Shown here in pieces: positions 28,541 to 37,905 of a stretch of DNA of 64,000 nt. Every line of letters starts with the position of its first letter. Position 1 is the first letter of the stretch. The translations under genes were made by a program, and so were the position numbers. A model generated the notes under the pieces. That model searched no databases. It was not told the DNA's origin and was given only the letters and a program-made list of their open reading frames with translations. The DNA is from an uncultured Aquimarina sp. (GTDB lineage: Bacteria; Bacteroidota; Bacteroidia; Flavobacteriales; Flavobacteriaceae): assembly GCA_947492105.1 (NCBI GenBank), contig CANLMN010000017.1, positions 35,602-99,601 on the forward strand, given 5' to 3'.

Positions 28541-29518
28541 TTAATCCAAGGATTGATTTACAGCTTCCGATTTCTTTAATAACTTAGCAAACTCTTCTGC
28601 AGATAAGTTACCATAATAGAAGTTGATTGGGTTGATAGCCTTTTTGTCTTTGTGTATTTCGTAGTGTAAGTGAGGTGCTTCTGATCGCCCTGTGCTTCCT
28701 ACAAAACCGATGATATCGCCACGTTTGACACGCTGTCCTTTTTTGACATTGTATTTGTATAGGTGCGCATAGCGGGTTTCGTAGCCGTAGCCGTGATCTA
28801 TTCTTATATGTTTACCGTAGCCTGTGGCTGTATTGTCTGCTCGTGTAATTTTTCCATCACCAGTAGCATATATAGGGGTGCCTCTAGGGGCGCTAAAATC
28901 CATTCCTTTGTGCATTTTTCGTGCTTTGGTAAATGGATCCGTGCGCATTCCATACCCAGAAGCCATACGTTTTAGGTTTTCATTAGTGACGGGTTGTATG
29001 GCAGGAATAGCGGCTAGGAGTTTTTCTTTTTCTTCAGCTAATTTGGCAATTTCTTCAAGTGATTCAGATTGCACAACAATTTGCTTAGTGATCATGTCCA
29101 TGCGTTTTGCACTTTCACTAATAAGTTGAGAGTTGTCAAAACCTTCTAATTGCTTGTATCGATTAACGCCTCCAAAACCGGCTTTACGTTCCTCTTCGCT
29201 AATAGCAGTGGCTCCAAAATAGAGGCGGTATATATTATTGTCTCTATCAGCAACCTCATCCAGAACTCGCTGTTGGCGATCCATTTTTTTGTTCAAAAGC
29301 TCATATTGCAGTTTCATGTTCTGTAGTTCGCGTTTCATTGCTTTTTCCTTAGGAGTCTCTATCTGAGGGAGATTCAGATAAATTACCAAAAGCACAAAAC
29401 CAGCTAACAACATGCCTAGCAAGCTCAAAAATACGATGCCTAATTTGCGACCTTTTTTTTGTTCAATCTTGCGATACGAAAGTGTCTCGCTGTCATAGTA
29501 ATATTTAACCTTTGACAT
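28541..29518 (-). CDS. M23-family peptidoglycan endopeptidase
   Basis: 325 residues. A cytoplasmic N-terminus and one membrane anchor (about 26-48) are followed by a coiled coil (about 55-170) and a LytM/M23 domain (about 185-300). The zinc ligands appear intact: His203 and Asp207 (HKGMD) and the HxH at 283-285 (PHLHYE). It is predicted to cleave peptide cross-links in the periplasm. It starts the operon MepM-like/MerR/LemA/TPM/TPM and is divergent from alaS. Confidence 0.93.
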   Translation of the reverse strand: MSKVKYYYDSETLSYRKIEQKKGRKLGIVFLSLLGMLLAGFVLLVIYLNLPQIETPKEKAMKRELQNMKLQYELLNKKMDRQQRVLDEVADRDNNIYRLYFGATAISEEERKAGFGGVNRYKQLEGFDNSQLISESAKRMDMITKQIVVQSESLEEIAKLAEEKEKLLAAIPAIQPVTNENLKRMASGYGMRTDPFTKARKMHKGMDFSAPRGTPIYATGDGKITRADNTATGYGKHIRIDHGYGYETRYAHLYKYNVKKGQRVKRGDIIGFVGSTGRSEAPHLHYEIHKDKKAINPINFYYGNLSAEEFAKLLKKSEAVNQSLD

Positions 29519-29540
29519 AATCTAAAATATGCTATTTTTG
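29511..29540 (+). promoter_or_regulatory. Promoter for alaS
   Basis: TTTG (29511-29514), 18 bases, then TATTTTTG (29533-29540): a close fit to the Bacteroidota primary promoter. It leaves a leader of roughly 185 bases before alaS. Confidence 0.65.
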
Positions 29541-29731
29541 CAGGGAATTACCATAATGGTAATACGAGTGAAACATTGCTCAAACAAACAAATATAATAA
29601 ATTGCGTCTAAGCAAACCAAAAATTAAATGATTACTTAAGGTTGATGTGTTTAATTGTCTAAGCATTAGTTTTTTATGAATCATAACAAGTGTAGTGCTG
29701 GTTTGTTTTTAGTAAATAAGATATAAGGCTC

Positions 29732-32365
29732 ATGAAATCCCAAGACATAAGAAAACAGTTTTTAACGTTTTTCGAATCCAAAAAGCATCAAATTGTAGCT
29801 TCCGCTCCCATGGTTATCAAGGATGACCCTACTTTAATGTTTACCAATGCAGGGATGAATCAGTTCAAAGAATTTTTTCTAGGAAATGGAGTACCAAAGA
29901 ATAATCGACTTACGGATACTCAAAAGTGTTTGCGTGTTAGTGGTAAGCACAACGATCTCGAAGAAGTAGGGATGGATACTTATCACCATACTATGTTTGA
30001 GATGTTGGGGAATTGGAGTTTTGGAGATTATTTTAAAAAAGAAGCGATACAATGGGCTTGGGAGTTGTTGACTGATGTATATGGGATCGATAAAGATATT
30101 CTATATGTTTCCGTCTTTGAAGGGGATGATAGTGAGGGCTTAGAGATGGATCAAGAAGCATACGATCTTTGGAAAACTATTGTGCCGGAAGATCGAATTA
30201 TTATGGGGAATAAGAAGGATAACTTCTGGGAGATGGGAGATCAAGGACCTTGCGGACCTTGCTCCGAGATTCATGTAGATTTGCGCTCTCCAGAAGAAAA
30301 GGTCAAAGTGTCCGGACGTGATTTGGTTAATCAAGACGATCCATTGGTGGTAGAGATCTGGAATTTGGTGTTCATGCAATACAATAGGAAAGCTGATAGG
30401 TCATTAGAAAAACTCCCAGCACAGCATGTGGATACTGGAATGGGGTTTGAGCGCTTATGTATGGCGTTACAAGGAGTCAAATCAAATTATGATACGGATG
30501 TTTTTACGCCATTAATAAGAGAAATCGAAACTATTACTAATTCTAAGTATGACAAACATACGTTGCCTACTGATGAGGATGGAAAAGTGAGTGTGGCAAT
30601 TCGAGTCATTGCGGATCATGTTCGGGCAGTATCGTTCTCTATCGCAGACGGACAGTTGCCTAGCAATACAGGAGCAGGTTACGTGATCCGACGCATTTTG
30701 CGTAGAGCTATACGGTATGGCTTTACATTTTTGGATACCAAAGAACCTTTTATCTATAAGTTGGTAGAGACTTTGAGTGCACAAATGAGTAGCGCTTTTC
30801 CAGAGTTGAAAGTGCAGAAAAATTTGATTGTTAATGTGATCAAAGAAGAAGAGCATTCTTTTTTACGTACACTAGATCAAGGGCTGGTGTTATTGGATAA
30901 TGTAATTGCAGAAACTCAAGGAAAGGTGATCTCAGGAAAAAAGGCGTTTGAGTTATATGATACTTTTGGGTTCCCAAAAGATTTAACAGCCTTGATATTG
31001 AGTGAAAAAGGATACTCTTATGAAGAAGCTGCGTTTGATGCAGCATTACAAGAACAAAAAGATCGTTCTAGGGCGGCTTCTCAAGTTTCTACTGGAGATT
31101 GGCAGGTGTTAATTGAAAATTGTGAAGAAACCTTTGTAGGGTATGATTCTTTGTCAGCAGAAGTGAAATTGTCACGTTATCGAAAAGTTAATAGCAAAAA
31201 AGATGGCGAATTGTATCAATTGGTTTTTGATCAAACACCTTTCTATCCAGAAGGAGGTGGGCAAGTTGGTGACAAAGGGTATTTGGAAACTCCGAATGGT
31301 GATGTCGTCTATATTGTAGATACCAAAAAAGAAAATAATGTCATCATGCATTTTGCAAAAACGCTCCCAAAACATGCCGAGAGCACTTTTAATGCTGTTG
31401 TGGATAGTAAGCAGCGTGCAAGAACAGCAGCAAATCATACTGCAACGCATTTGTTGCATCAAGCATTACGATCAATATTAGGGACACATGTAGCGCAAAA
31501 AGGTTCTATGGTACATAGTGGAAATTTGCGTTTTGATTTTTCGCATTTTGCCAAAGTAACTCCGGATGAGTTACAGCAAGTAGAGAATTTTGTCAATGCC
31601 AGGATTCGTGAAAACTTGCCATTACAAGAGCAACGTGCTATTTCTTATGATCAGGCGATAGCAGAGGGGGCGATAGCTCTTTTTGGAGAAAAGTATGGAG
31701 ATAGTGTTCGAGCGATTCGTTTTGGAGAATCTATGGAGTTGTGTGGAGGGATTCATGTATTAGAGACTAGTGCTATCTGGCATTTCAAGATTACATCAGA
31801 GGGAGCGGTAGCTGCTGGGGTTCGTAGAATTGAAGCTATTACTTGTGATGCAGCCAAAGAGTATTTTGCATCTCAATCAGAGGCGTATAATACGATCAAA
31901 GTAGCACTCAAAAATCCCAAAAATCCATTAAAGGCTATAGCTAATTTACAAGAAGAGAATCAGCAGCTCAAAAAGCAGATAGAAGGACTGCTCAAGGATA
32001 AGGCTAAAAATCTAAAAGGAGAATTGCAGAACGAGCTTACCGAGATTAACGGAGTGCAGTTTTTGGCAAAAGAGGTAGATTTGGATGCAGCAGGGATTAA
32101 AGACTTGTCGTTTGAACTTGGAGCTAATAAAGATAATTTGTTCTTGTTGTTTGGAACGACCCAGAACGGTAAGGCGTTATTGTCTTGTTATATATCTAAG
32201 AATTTGGTTGCTGATAGAGCGTTGAATGCTGGTAGTGTAGTTCGCGAACTTGGGAAATTCATCCAAGGTGGTGGTGGTGGACAACCTTTTTTTGCTACGG
32301 CAGGCGGAAAAAGACCAGAAGGAATTGCAGAGGCATTAGCACAAGCAAAATCCTATATTTTATAG
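29732..32365 (+). CDS. alaS: Alanyl-tRNA synthetase
   Basis: 877 residues, normal length. The class II catalytic core (about 1-450; [27 protein letters not shown]), the editing domain with its metal-binding [11 protein letters not shown] and CGGIH motifs, and the C-terminal oligomerisation/C-Ala region (coiled coil and [14 protein letters not shown]) are all present. It charges tRNA-Ala and removes mischarged Ser/Gly. Confidence 0.98.
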   Translation: MKSQDIRKQFLTFFESKKHQIVASAPMVIKDDPTLMFTNAGMNQFKEFFLGNGVPKNNRLTDTQKCLRVSGKHNDLEEVGMDTYHHTMFEMLGNWSFGDYFKKEAIQWAWELLTDVYGIDKDILYVSVFEGDDSEGLEMDQEAYDLWKTIVPEDRIIMGNKKDNFWEMGDQGPCGPCSEIHVDLRSPEEKVKVSGRDLVNQDDPLVVEIWNLVFMQYNRKADRSLEKLPAQHVDTGMGFERLCMALQGVKSNYDTDVFTPLIREIETITNSKYDKHTLPTDEDGKVSVAIRVIADHVRAVSFSIADGQLPSNTGAGYVIRRILRRAIRYGFTFLDTKEPFIYKLVETLSAQMSSAFPELKVQKNLIVNVIKEEEHSFLRTLDQGLVLLDNVIAETQGKVISGKKAFELYDTFGFPKDLTALILSEKGYSYEEAAFDAALQEQKDRSRAASQVSTGDWQVLIENCEETFVGYDSLSAEVKLSRYRKVNSKKDGELYQLVFDQTPFYPEGGGQVGDKGYLETPNGDVVYIVDTKKENNVIMHFAKTLPKHAESTFNAVVDSKQRARTAANHTATHLLHQALRSILGTHVAQKGSMVHSGNLRFDFSHFAKVTPDELQQVENFVNARIRENLPLQEQRAISYDQAIAEGAIALFGEKYGDSVRAIRFGESMELCGGIHVLETSAIWHFKITSEGAVAAGVRRIEAITCDAAKEYFASQSEAYNTIKVALKNPKNPLKAIANLQEENQQLKKQIEGLLKDKAKNLKGELQNELTEINGVQFLAKEVDLDAAGIKDLSFELGANKDNLFLLFGTTQNGKALLSCYISKNLVADRALNAGSVVRELGKFIQGGGGGQPFFATAGGKRPEGIAEALAQAKSYIL

Positions 32366-32598
32366 TAGAGAAGAAAGGAAGTAGGATAGTTTCATTGAGG
32401 TAAAGTGGAGCGTCGAGAGCGTCCGAAAAAAAGAAGCTAACGCAAATATACTAAGAGTAGGTGTTTTACGTTTTTTGGCTATTGCGAGTATACTGTAGAA
32501 TAATTTTACGTAGGCATATGATTTGCAAATATGTTTGTTTTTTGAGTTATTTTTTTTGTTAAAGATTTGTTTAGCTATGATCTAGCAAATGGATCAAA

Positions 32599-32739
32599 GT
32601 GGAACAGATCAGAAAGAAATTTCGTTTCTATTACGGCATTTGTAAATTAAGTTGTGATAAAGATATGTTTGATGTATTTTTAGCTGTAGAAGATAGTATC
32701 AGTACTATGCAAATACATCTTTTGAGGCTTGCTAAATAG
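32599..32739 (+). CDS. Possible 46-residue small protein
   Basis: A GTG-started frame (MEQIRKKFRFYYGICKLSC, then KDMFDVFLAVEDSISTM) ending TAG at 32737-32739 in the 419-base gap before the GSCFA gene. The composition looks protein-like, but start and ribosome-binding context are weak and no family is known. It could be a remnant. The rest of 32366-32784 shows nothing. Confidence 0.22.
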   Translation: MEQIRKKFRFYYGICKLSCDKDMFDVFLAVEDSISTMQIHLLRLAK

Positions 32740-32784
32740 CATGCAGGGCAAAAGAGTAGTAGTCAAAAATATAAAAGAGAGTCC

Positions 32785-33732
32785 TTGAACTTACAAACAA
32801 ATATCCCATTAAAGCGGACAAAGAATCCAATCAATTATGATAGTCAAATACTATTATTAGGTTCTTGTTTTGCAAGTAATATTGGGAAAAAACTAGCGTA
32901 TTTCCAGTTTAGGAATTTACAAAATCCTTTTGGAATTTTATTTCACCCCAAGGCGATAGCTACTTTTTTGTGGCGTGTAGCAAGTCAGGAGCGATACGTG
33001 GCAGAAGATTTGTTTTTTCATAACGAACAGTGGCATTGTTTTGATGCGCATTCGGCATTGAGTGATGCGGATCCACAGGTGGTTTTGGATAGGTTGAATA
33101 GGGCATTGATGCAGACTTTGTCACAAATACGCAATGCAACCCATGTAGTGTTGACTTTGGGTACAGCATGGGGATATCGATTAAAAGCGTTGGATGAAAT
33201 TGTAGCAAATTGTCATAAAATTCCCCAAACGGAATTTGATAAAGTGTTATTGACAGTTGCAGAAGTCGAGACGTATCTCAAAGAAATTAGAAACTATATC
33301 AAGGCAATCAATCCTACTATTCAATTGATTGTGACGGTGTCCCCAGTAAGACATCTCAAGGATGGTTTTGTAGCAAATACACGGAGCAAAGCACATCTCA
33401 TTGCGGGAGTACATCAATTTATAGATCAAACCGCAAATGCTCAGTATTTCCCTGCTTATGAATTGCAGATAGACGAATTGAGAGACTATCGTTTTTATGA
33501 TCAAGATATGCTGCATCCCAGCGCTTTGGCTGTAGATTATATTTGGGAACGTTTTTGCGAGGTGTATATGACAACAGAAGCCAAAGAGGTGATGGAACAA
33601 GTTGTTATCGTACAAAAGGGGCTAGCGCATCGTCCTTTTAATCCCCAAAGCGTACAACATCAAAAATTTGTGCAGACATTAGAAATGCGAAAAAGAGCAT
33701 TGCTTTCAAGTTATGCTTTTATGGAATTTTAG
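32785..33732 (+). CDS. GSCFA-domain protein (TTG start)
   Basis: 315 residues with the eponymous GSCFA motif at 26-30 (LLLGSCFASNIG), then NPFGILFHP and a late DMLHPSALAVDYIWERF block. The family is a putative SGNH-like esterase/hydrolase group common in Bacteroidota. The only in-frame start consistent with relatives (MNLQTNIPLK) is TTG 32785, preceded by a purine-rich AAAGAGAG. Confidence 0.88.
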   Translation: MNLQTNIPLKRTKNPINYDSQILLLGSCFASNIGKKLAYFQFRNLQNPFGILFHPKAIATFLWRVASQERYVAEDLFFHNEQWHCFDAHSALSDADPQVVLDRLNRALMQTLSQIRNATHVVLTLGTAWGYRLKALDEIVANCHKIPQTEFDKVLLTVAEVETYLKEIRNYIKAINPTIQLIVTVSPVRHLKDGFVANTRSKAHLIAGVHQFIDQTANAQYFPAYELQIDELRDYRFYDQDMLHPSALAVDYIWERFCEVYMTTEAKEVMEQVVIVQKGLAHRPFNPQSVQHQKFVQTLEMRKRALLSSYAFMEF

Positions 33733-33959
33733 GAGTCAATAAACGGATTCTTATTTAGAATCTACCATAAGTAAAGTGTAGAGGAGTTCAAAGTTTTTAG
33801 TTAATAAATACTAAGAGTAGCAAGCCAAATACCATATTGACGTTCGAGTGCTTTCCCGAGCAAAAAAAACAGTCTGACTATATTTCGTGGTGTCGGATAT
33901 AGTGTTTTCTAACAAGGTTTTTGTGTTAATTAGAATACAGAGATAATATCAATTTCGGA
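33733..33959. other. Gap without recognisable feature
   Basis: AT-rich, no coding frame, no family 1-3 repeat. It leads into a family 3 copy. Confidence 0.4.
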
Positions 33960-34101
33960 ATATAAATTTGTGTTAATGACATCGTTATTTTTTTATGTAA
34001 AAATACCGTGATTCTATTGTGTAGCCTAAGCTATGGAGTATATGAAGCGGGTATTTTAATGGAAAAGAACAAGTTGATACGTGATATTATGTAGCTAATT
34101 T
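33960..34101. repeat. Interspersed repeat family 3, copy b
   Basis: 142 bp, the same length as the copy at 13284-13425. It starts ATAAATTTGTGTTAATGAC and ends TATGTAGCTAATTT, and abuts a family 2 copy. Confidence 0.7.
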
Positions 34102-34106
34102 GAATA

Positions 34107-34276
34107 ATACCAATTGTAGTTTGAATTTACTGGAAAGAAAATTAAAAGTTTTTTGTTTAAGCTTCAATAGAAAAATTAAGCATAGCCTTAGTTACGGTTT
34201 GTTTTTTTAGGCTAAAGCCGAGGCGAAAGAAGAAAATTTTATCCCAGTAAATTCAAAAGAATAATTGAATTGTATA
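34107..34276. repeat. Interspersed palindromic repeat family 2, complete copy
   Basis: Begins ATACCAATTGTAGTTTGAAT and ends with TCCCAGTAAATTCAAAAG then AATTGTAT. It carries the central AAGCATAGCCTTAGTTACGG typical of the family, in inverted orientation relative to 22729-22891. Confidence 0.75.
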
Positions 34277-34460
34277 AGTTGCAAAAACACGATTTTTTTT
34301 TCGTTTATCTGAGCTGTAAAATAATGGTAAAACTCATGATTACGGTTTGATTCCCTTAGGTAAAACAGTAGAAAAATAACATTTCTTTATTAGAACTACG
34401 TGCAACAGTTTTGTATTTTTAAGAATAGAGACTTTTTATTCTAAAAAAAAGCGTTGTGTT

Positions 34461-36227
34461 ATGAACCATATGATTGAGACAAATCCTTTGTTAGAACGCT
34501 TGCCAAAACATTTGAGGCAATTCATCAAGCCACAATGTTATGAGGATTATACGCCAGAAAATCAAGCGGTATGGCGTTATGTGATGCGTAAAAATGTTGC
34601 GTACCTAGGTGAGGTTGCTCATGATTCTTATATAAAGGGGTTGCAACAAACAGGTATATCGATAGAGCGTATACCAAGTATGTATGGGATGAATCGGATT
34701 TTGAAAGAAATAGGCTGGGCAGCTGTTGCCGTTGATGGATTTATTCCCCCAGCAGCTTTTATGGAGTTTCAGGCCTATAATGTATTGGTGATTGCGAGTG
34801 ATATTAGACATTTGGTGCATATAGCATATACTCCGGCTCCGGATATTATCCATGAGGGTGCAGGGCATGCGCCTATTATTGCTAATCCAGAATATGCTGA
34901 GTATCTAAGACGTTTTGGAGAAATAGGGTGCAAGGCTATTTCCAGTGCCAAAGATTATGAGTTGTACGAAGCTGTACGACGATTATCTATTCTCAAAGAG
35001 AACGCAGAAAGTACGATGGAAGAAGTGGAGCAGGCAGAAAATCAGATAAATGATATACAAAAAAGTATGGGGGCGCCTAGTGAGATGGCGCAGATTAGAA
35101 ATTTGCATTGGTGGACAGTAGAATATGGTTTGATCGGTACACTCGATGCTCCCAAGATTTATGGAGCGGGGTTATTGTCTTCGATAGGAGAGAGTAATTG
35201 GTGTATGACGGATAGGGTAAAAAAACAATTGTATACGGTAGCTGCTGCTCAGCAAACATTTGATATAACAAAACCGCAACCTCAATTGTATGTAACACCG
35301 GATTTTGCTCATCTCAGTTCTGTTTTGGAAGAGTTTGCAGATACGATGGCATTGCGAACGGGAGGCTATCCAGGGGTGCAAAAACTAATTGATTCCAGTG
35401 CTCTCGGAACTATAGAGTTGAGTACGGGTTTGCAGGTTTCAGGAATATTTGCTAGAGTAATTACCTCGGGTCAAGGTAGAGTCGCTTATGTGCAAACCAA
35501 GGGAGCTACAGCATTATCGTATCGAGATAGAGAGCTTATAGGACATGGTACTGATACACATGTAGAAGGTTTTGGTACTGCTGTAGGTCGATTAAAAGGA
35601 ATCAACTTGGCTATAGAGGATATGAGTCCAAGAGATTTAAGGGCTTATGATATTTATGAAGGTGAAAAAGTGCGGTTAGAGTTTGAAGGAGGTGTAGCTG
35701 TAGTAGGAAAAATAATTACAGGAACCAGAAATCTTCAAGGAAAAATTGTGTTGATTAGTTTTTCTGAGTGTAGGGTCACGTATCGTGATGAGGTGCTTTT
35801 TGAACCCGAATGGGGGTGCTATGACATGGCTGTCGGTGCTAGTGTTGTGGCAGCTTATGCCGGAGCTGCGGATGTTCAGTCTTTTGATTTGATGACACAC
35901 AAAACTTCTCCGACCACGCATACTAGTACTTTGGATGAGGCTACACAAGAATTGCATAGGCTTTTTCAGAGTGTGCGTGCGATCAGAGAAGGTGATAATA
36001 CTATATTTGCTTTAGAGGTTGTTGCTAGTCTGGCACAACAGAATCATCCGAATAATTGGCTCTTGTTTTTGGAGATTTATGAACTTTTGGTAGATAGAAC
36101 TGTTGAGCAAGATCAAAATTTAAAACAAGAGGTTTTTGAGCATTTGCAAAAGTTGAAATTGCAGTGTCCGGAATTTGGGTTTTTGATAGATGATGGGGTG
36201 GAATTGCTTCATGCTGTAGAGGTGTGA
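34461..36227 (+). CDS. Phenylalanine 4-hydroxylase, long Bacteroidota form
   Basis: 588 residues. The aromatic amino acid hydroxylase core lies in the first ~330 residues. The iron ligands are His131 and His136 (HEGAGH) and the Glu in WWTVEYGL (Glu221). The stretch between ligands is about 45 residues longer than in the short bacterial enzyme and includes a charged helix (MEEVEQAENQINDIQ). A further C-terminal domain (about 340-588) has no recognised family. It uses a pterin cofactor and O2 to convert Phe to Tyr. folE, which starts pterin synthesis, is also in the window but not linked. Confidence 0.92.
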   Translation: MNHMIETNPLLERLPKHLRQFIKPQCYEDYTPENQAVWRYVMRKNVAYLGEVAHDSYIKGLQQTGISIERIPSMYGMNRILKEIGWAAVAVDGFIPPAAFMEFQAYNVLVIASDIRHLVHIAYTPAPDIIHEGAGHAPIIANPEYAEYLRRFGEIGCKAISSAKDYELYEAVRRLSILKENAESTMEEVEQAENQINDIQKSMGAPSEMAQIRNLHWWTVEYGLIGTLDAPKIYGAGLLSSIGESNWCMTDRVKKQLYTVAAAQQTFDITKPQPQLYVTPDFAHLSSVLEEFADTMALRTGGYPGVQKLIDSSALGTIELSTGLQVSGIFARVITSGQGRVAYVQTKGATALSYRDRELIGHGTDTHVEGFGTAVGRLKGINLAIEDMSPRDLRAYDIYEGEKVRLEFEGGVAVVGKIITGTRNLQGKIVLISFSECRVTYRDEVLFEPEWGCYDMAVGASVVAAYAGAADVQSFDLMTHKTSPTTHTSTLDEATQELHRLFQSVRAIREGDNTIFALEVVASLAQQNHPNNWLLFLEIYELLVDRTVEQDQNLKQEVFEHLQKLKLQCPEFGFLIDDGVELLHAVEV

Positions 36228-36328
36228 TAAGAGTATGGAATAAGTTGCAGGTGAGTGTCAACAGGAGTTTTAACATAATGCTTGGTGTAATGCGTATTCA
36301 TGTGAAATGCGCAGGGATTAAAAAAAAA

Positions 36329-36407
36329 GAGTACTCCGTGTGGTCTAGGGAGAGTCGTGAAGGGCTAATTCATCGACCGTAGCAAGGGTGCTACTTACGG
36401 AGTACTC
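36329..36407. ncRNA. Three-stem structured element between phenylalanine hydroxylase and ssb
   Basis: An outer perfect 11-bp stem (GAGTACTCCGT 36329-36339 / ACGGAGTACTC 36397-36407) encloses two smaller hairpins: GTCGTGAA / TTCATCGAC (one bulge) and GTAGC AAGGGT GCTAC. This forms a three-way junction rather than a simple terminator. It may be a bidirectional terminator between convergent genes or a small structured RNA. Confidence 0.45.
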
Positions 36408-36439
36408 AATAAAATTGTTTAGCAAAGAAATAATGAGAA

Positions 36440-36775
36440 TTATTTCTTTCCAAGCATTAATAATTCACTACAAACAATTTCTGTGATGTAGCGTTTGATA
36501 CCATGAGTGTCTTCATATGTACGGCTTGTAAGTTTGCCTTCTATGGCAACTTGTTCACCTTTGTTAACATATTTTTCAATGATTTCTGCCGTTTTGCCCC
36601 AGGCAACAATAGTATGCCATTGCGTATTCGTAACTCTTTCGCCTTGGGCATTTTTATATTCGTCATTTGTAGCAATAGTAAATTTTGCTAATTTTTTACC
36701 AGAATCAAGATTTAGAATCTCTGGGTCTTGTCCAAGATTGCCAATAAGTTGCACTTTGTTTCTTAACGTAGTCAT
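36440..36775 (-). CDS. ssb: Single-stranded DNA-binding protein
   Basis: 111 residues: one OB-fold SSB domain (NKVQLIGNLGQDPEILNLD, TQWHTIVAWGKTAEI, YVNKGEQVAIEGKL). It lacks the acidic C-terminal tail ending DDDIPF of replicative SSBs and ends CSELLMLGKK, so it is likely an accessory SSB rather than the main one. It is a single gene. Confidence 0.93.
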   Translation of the reverse strand: MTTLRNKVQLIGNLGQDPEILNLDSGKKLAKFTIATNDEYKNAQGERVTNTQWHTIVAWGKTAEIIEKYVNKGEQVAIEGKLTSRTYEDTHGIKRYITEIVCSELLMLGKK

Positions 36776-36900
36776 AAGATAAGTTTTAGAATTAATTGAA
36801 TATTTGTAAGTGTTGTATATAGGTTGGTTTGATTATTGATATCATTCCAATTGGATGTTACAACAGCACAAAGATGCAAGATGGCGCAAAAACAAACCGT

Positions 36901-36960
36901 TTGTTAAGTGTTTACTTGCGTTTGTAAGTGTTTGTAAACGTTTGTAAACGGATGTAACGA
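36901..36960. repeat. Phased 10-bp direct repeats (iteron-like)
   Basis: Consecutive 10-base units TTTGTAAGTG, TTTGTAAACG, TTTGTAAACG and GATGTAACGA occupy 36921-36960. Two looser units precede them (36901-36920). The exact one-helical-turn phase suggests a cooperative protein-binding array. It lies between the divergent ssb and HTH-PvuII genes. Confidence 0.55.
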
Positions 36961-37070
36961 TGGATTCAATGAAGTAGGTGGTGTCATAAAAGGCTGATTT
37001 TGTTATTTTTATGTATTATTTTGTTATGCAAAGGTTTTTTTAAGTGCTTTTCGTGTAGCAATATAGTAAA

Positions 37071-37092
37071 ATCTCCGAATATATTCGGAGAT
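37071..37092. promoter_or_regulatory. Perfect 22-bp palindromic operator
   Basis: The half-site ATCTCCGAATA is followed by its exact complement. The centre lies 44 bases before the ATG of the HTH-PvuII fusion, where controller proteins of restriction systems usually bind. CATTTTTG at 37112-37119 may be a degenerate -7 box; transcription would then start at or near the ATG. Confidence 0.6.
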
Positions 37093-37125
37093 ATACTTCA
37101 ACGATATTCATCATTTTTGTAAAAG

Positions 37126-37905
37126 ATGGATGTAGGCAATAGCATAGAGGAGGTATTGAAGGTAATTGCAAAGAACGTGGTGAGGTTTCGAAAACAGCTA
37201 GGTTTTACGCAAGAGGATTTGGCATATAAAGCGGATATTGATAGAACATATATTGGTTATATCGAAAACGCTAAGCAAAATGTCTCAACCAAAAAGCTTG
37301 TTGCAATTGCTGAAGTGCTCAAAGTTGCGATTTCTGATTTGTTCAAGGATGAAATCGAAAGCCAAATAACAAAGGTAGAAGAGCCTAATCTTACTTATGG
37401 TGCTGTTGAAGTATATAATTCTGTAGTTCCTGCCTTGCGATTGTTGGAGCAAGATGCCGCTGTAAAAGGTGTTCATGGTCTTTTTAGAGACGATAACTTT
37501 CGGATTTTTCAGATACTTTTGATAACAAGTTTGTCTCAAATGTCGGATGATAATGGTGTTTCTGTTGTTGATGACAAGGGAGTTGTGTATGGTGTCAGAA
37601 CAGTTGATCTTTTACAGATGAAGAATTTTGTGCTTCATGATCGTGTAACACCACAAGTTCTGATTGAGTATAGGAAAAGGGATTGGATTTTTGGAGTATA
37701 TAGAGGAGTGGGAGTTTTAGAACTTTATCGTGTTCTTTCCAAAGATTTGGAGTCGATATATCTCAAATGGGAATCTCAATGGAAGGACGGGGTCAAAAAA
37801 GAACTCAAAAACCCAAAAGTTCCACTGCGCTATGTCAGAGCGGTGGGCGAATTGCTTTTTGAGGGTGATGGCTCGGGTCGTATAGAACGAGCCGACCTGG
37901 GATAG
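37126..37905 (+). CDS. XRE helix-turn-helix protein fused to a catalytically degenerate PvuII-like nuclease domain
   Basis: 259 residues. Residues about 12-73 are an HTH domain like restriction-system controller proteins (FTQEDLAYKADIDRTYIGYI, NVSTKKLVAIAEVL). Residues about 93-245 align, compared with PvuII endonuclease from memory, almost without gaps: LLITSL for LLITGL, DWIFGVYRG for PWIFAIYRG, KDLESIYLKWESQW for KDLEFYYDKWERKW, NPKVPLRYV for NPKIPVKYV. The catalytic residues Asp58, Glu68 and Lys70 of PvuII fall on Ser146, Gly156 and Arg158, so cleavage is not expected. No methyltransferase gene is nearby. It is most likely a nuclease turned DNA-binding regulator. Confidence 0.82.
   Translation: MDVGNSIEEVLKVIAKNVVRFRKQLGFTQEDLAYKADIDRTYIGYIENAKQNVSTKKLVAIAEVLKVAISDLFKDEIESQITKVEEPNLTYGAVEVYNSVVPALRLLEQDAAVKGVHGLFRDDNFRIFQILLITSLSQMSDDNGVSVVDDKGVVYGVRTVDLLQMKNFVLHDRVTPQVLIEYRKRDWIFGVYRGVGVLELYRVLSKDLESIYLKWESQWKDGVKKELKNPKVPLRYVRAVGELLFEGDGSGRIERADLG

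Noticed and set aside
36329-36407. Integron attC site
   Set aside because: The structure is symmetric and lacks the core-site sequence and an integrase nearby.
36901-36960. CRISPR array
   Set aside because: Repeat units are 10 bp with no spacers, and no cas genes are in the window.
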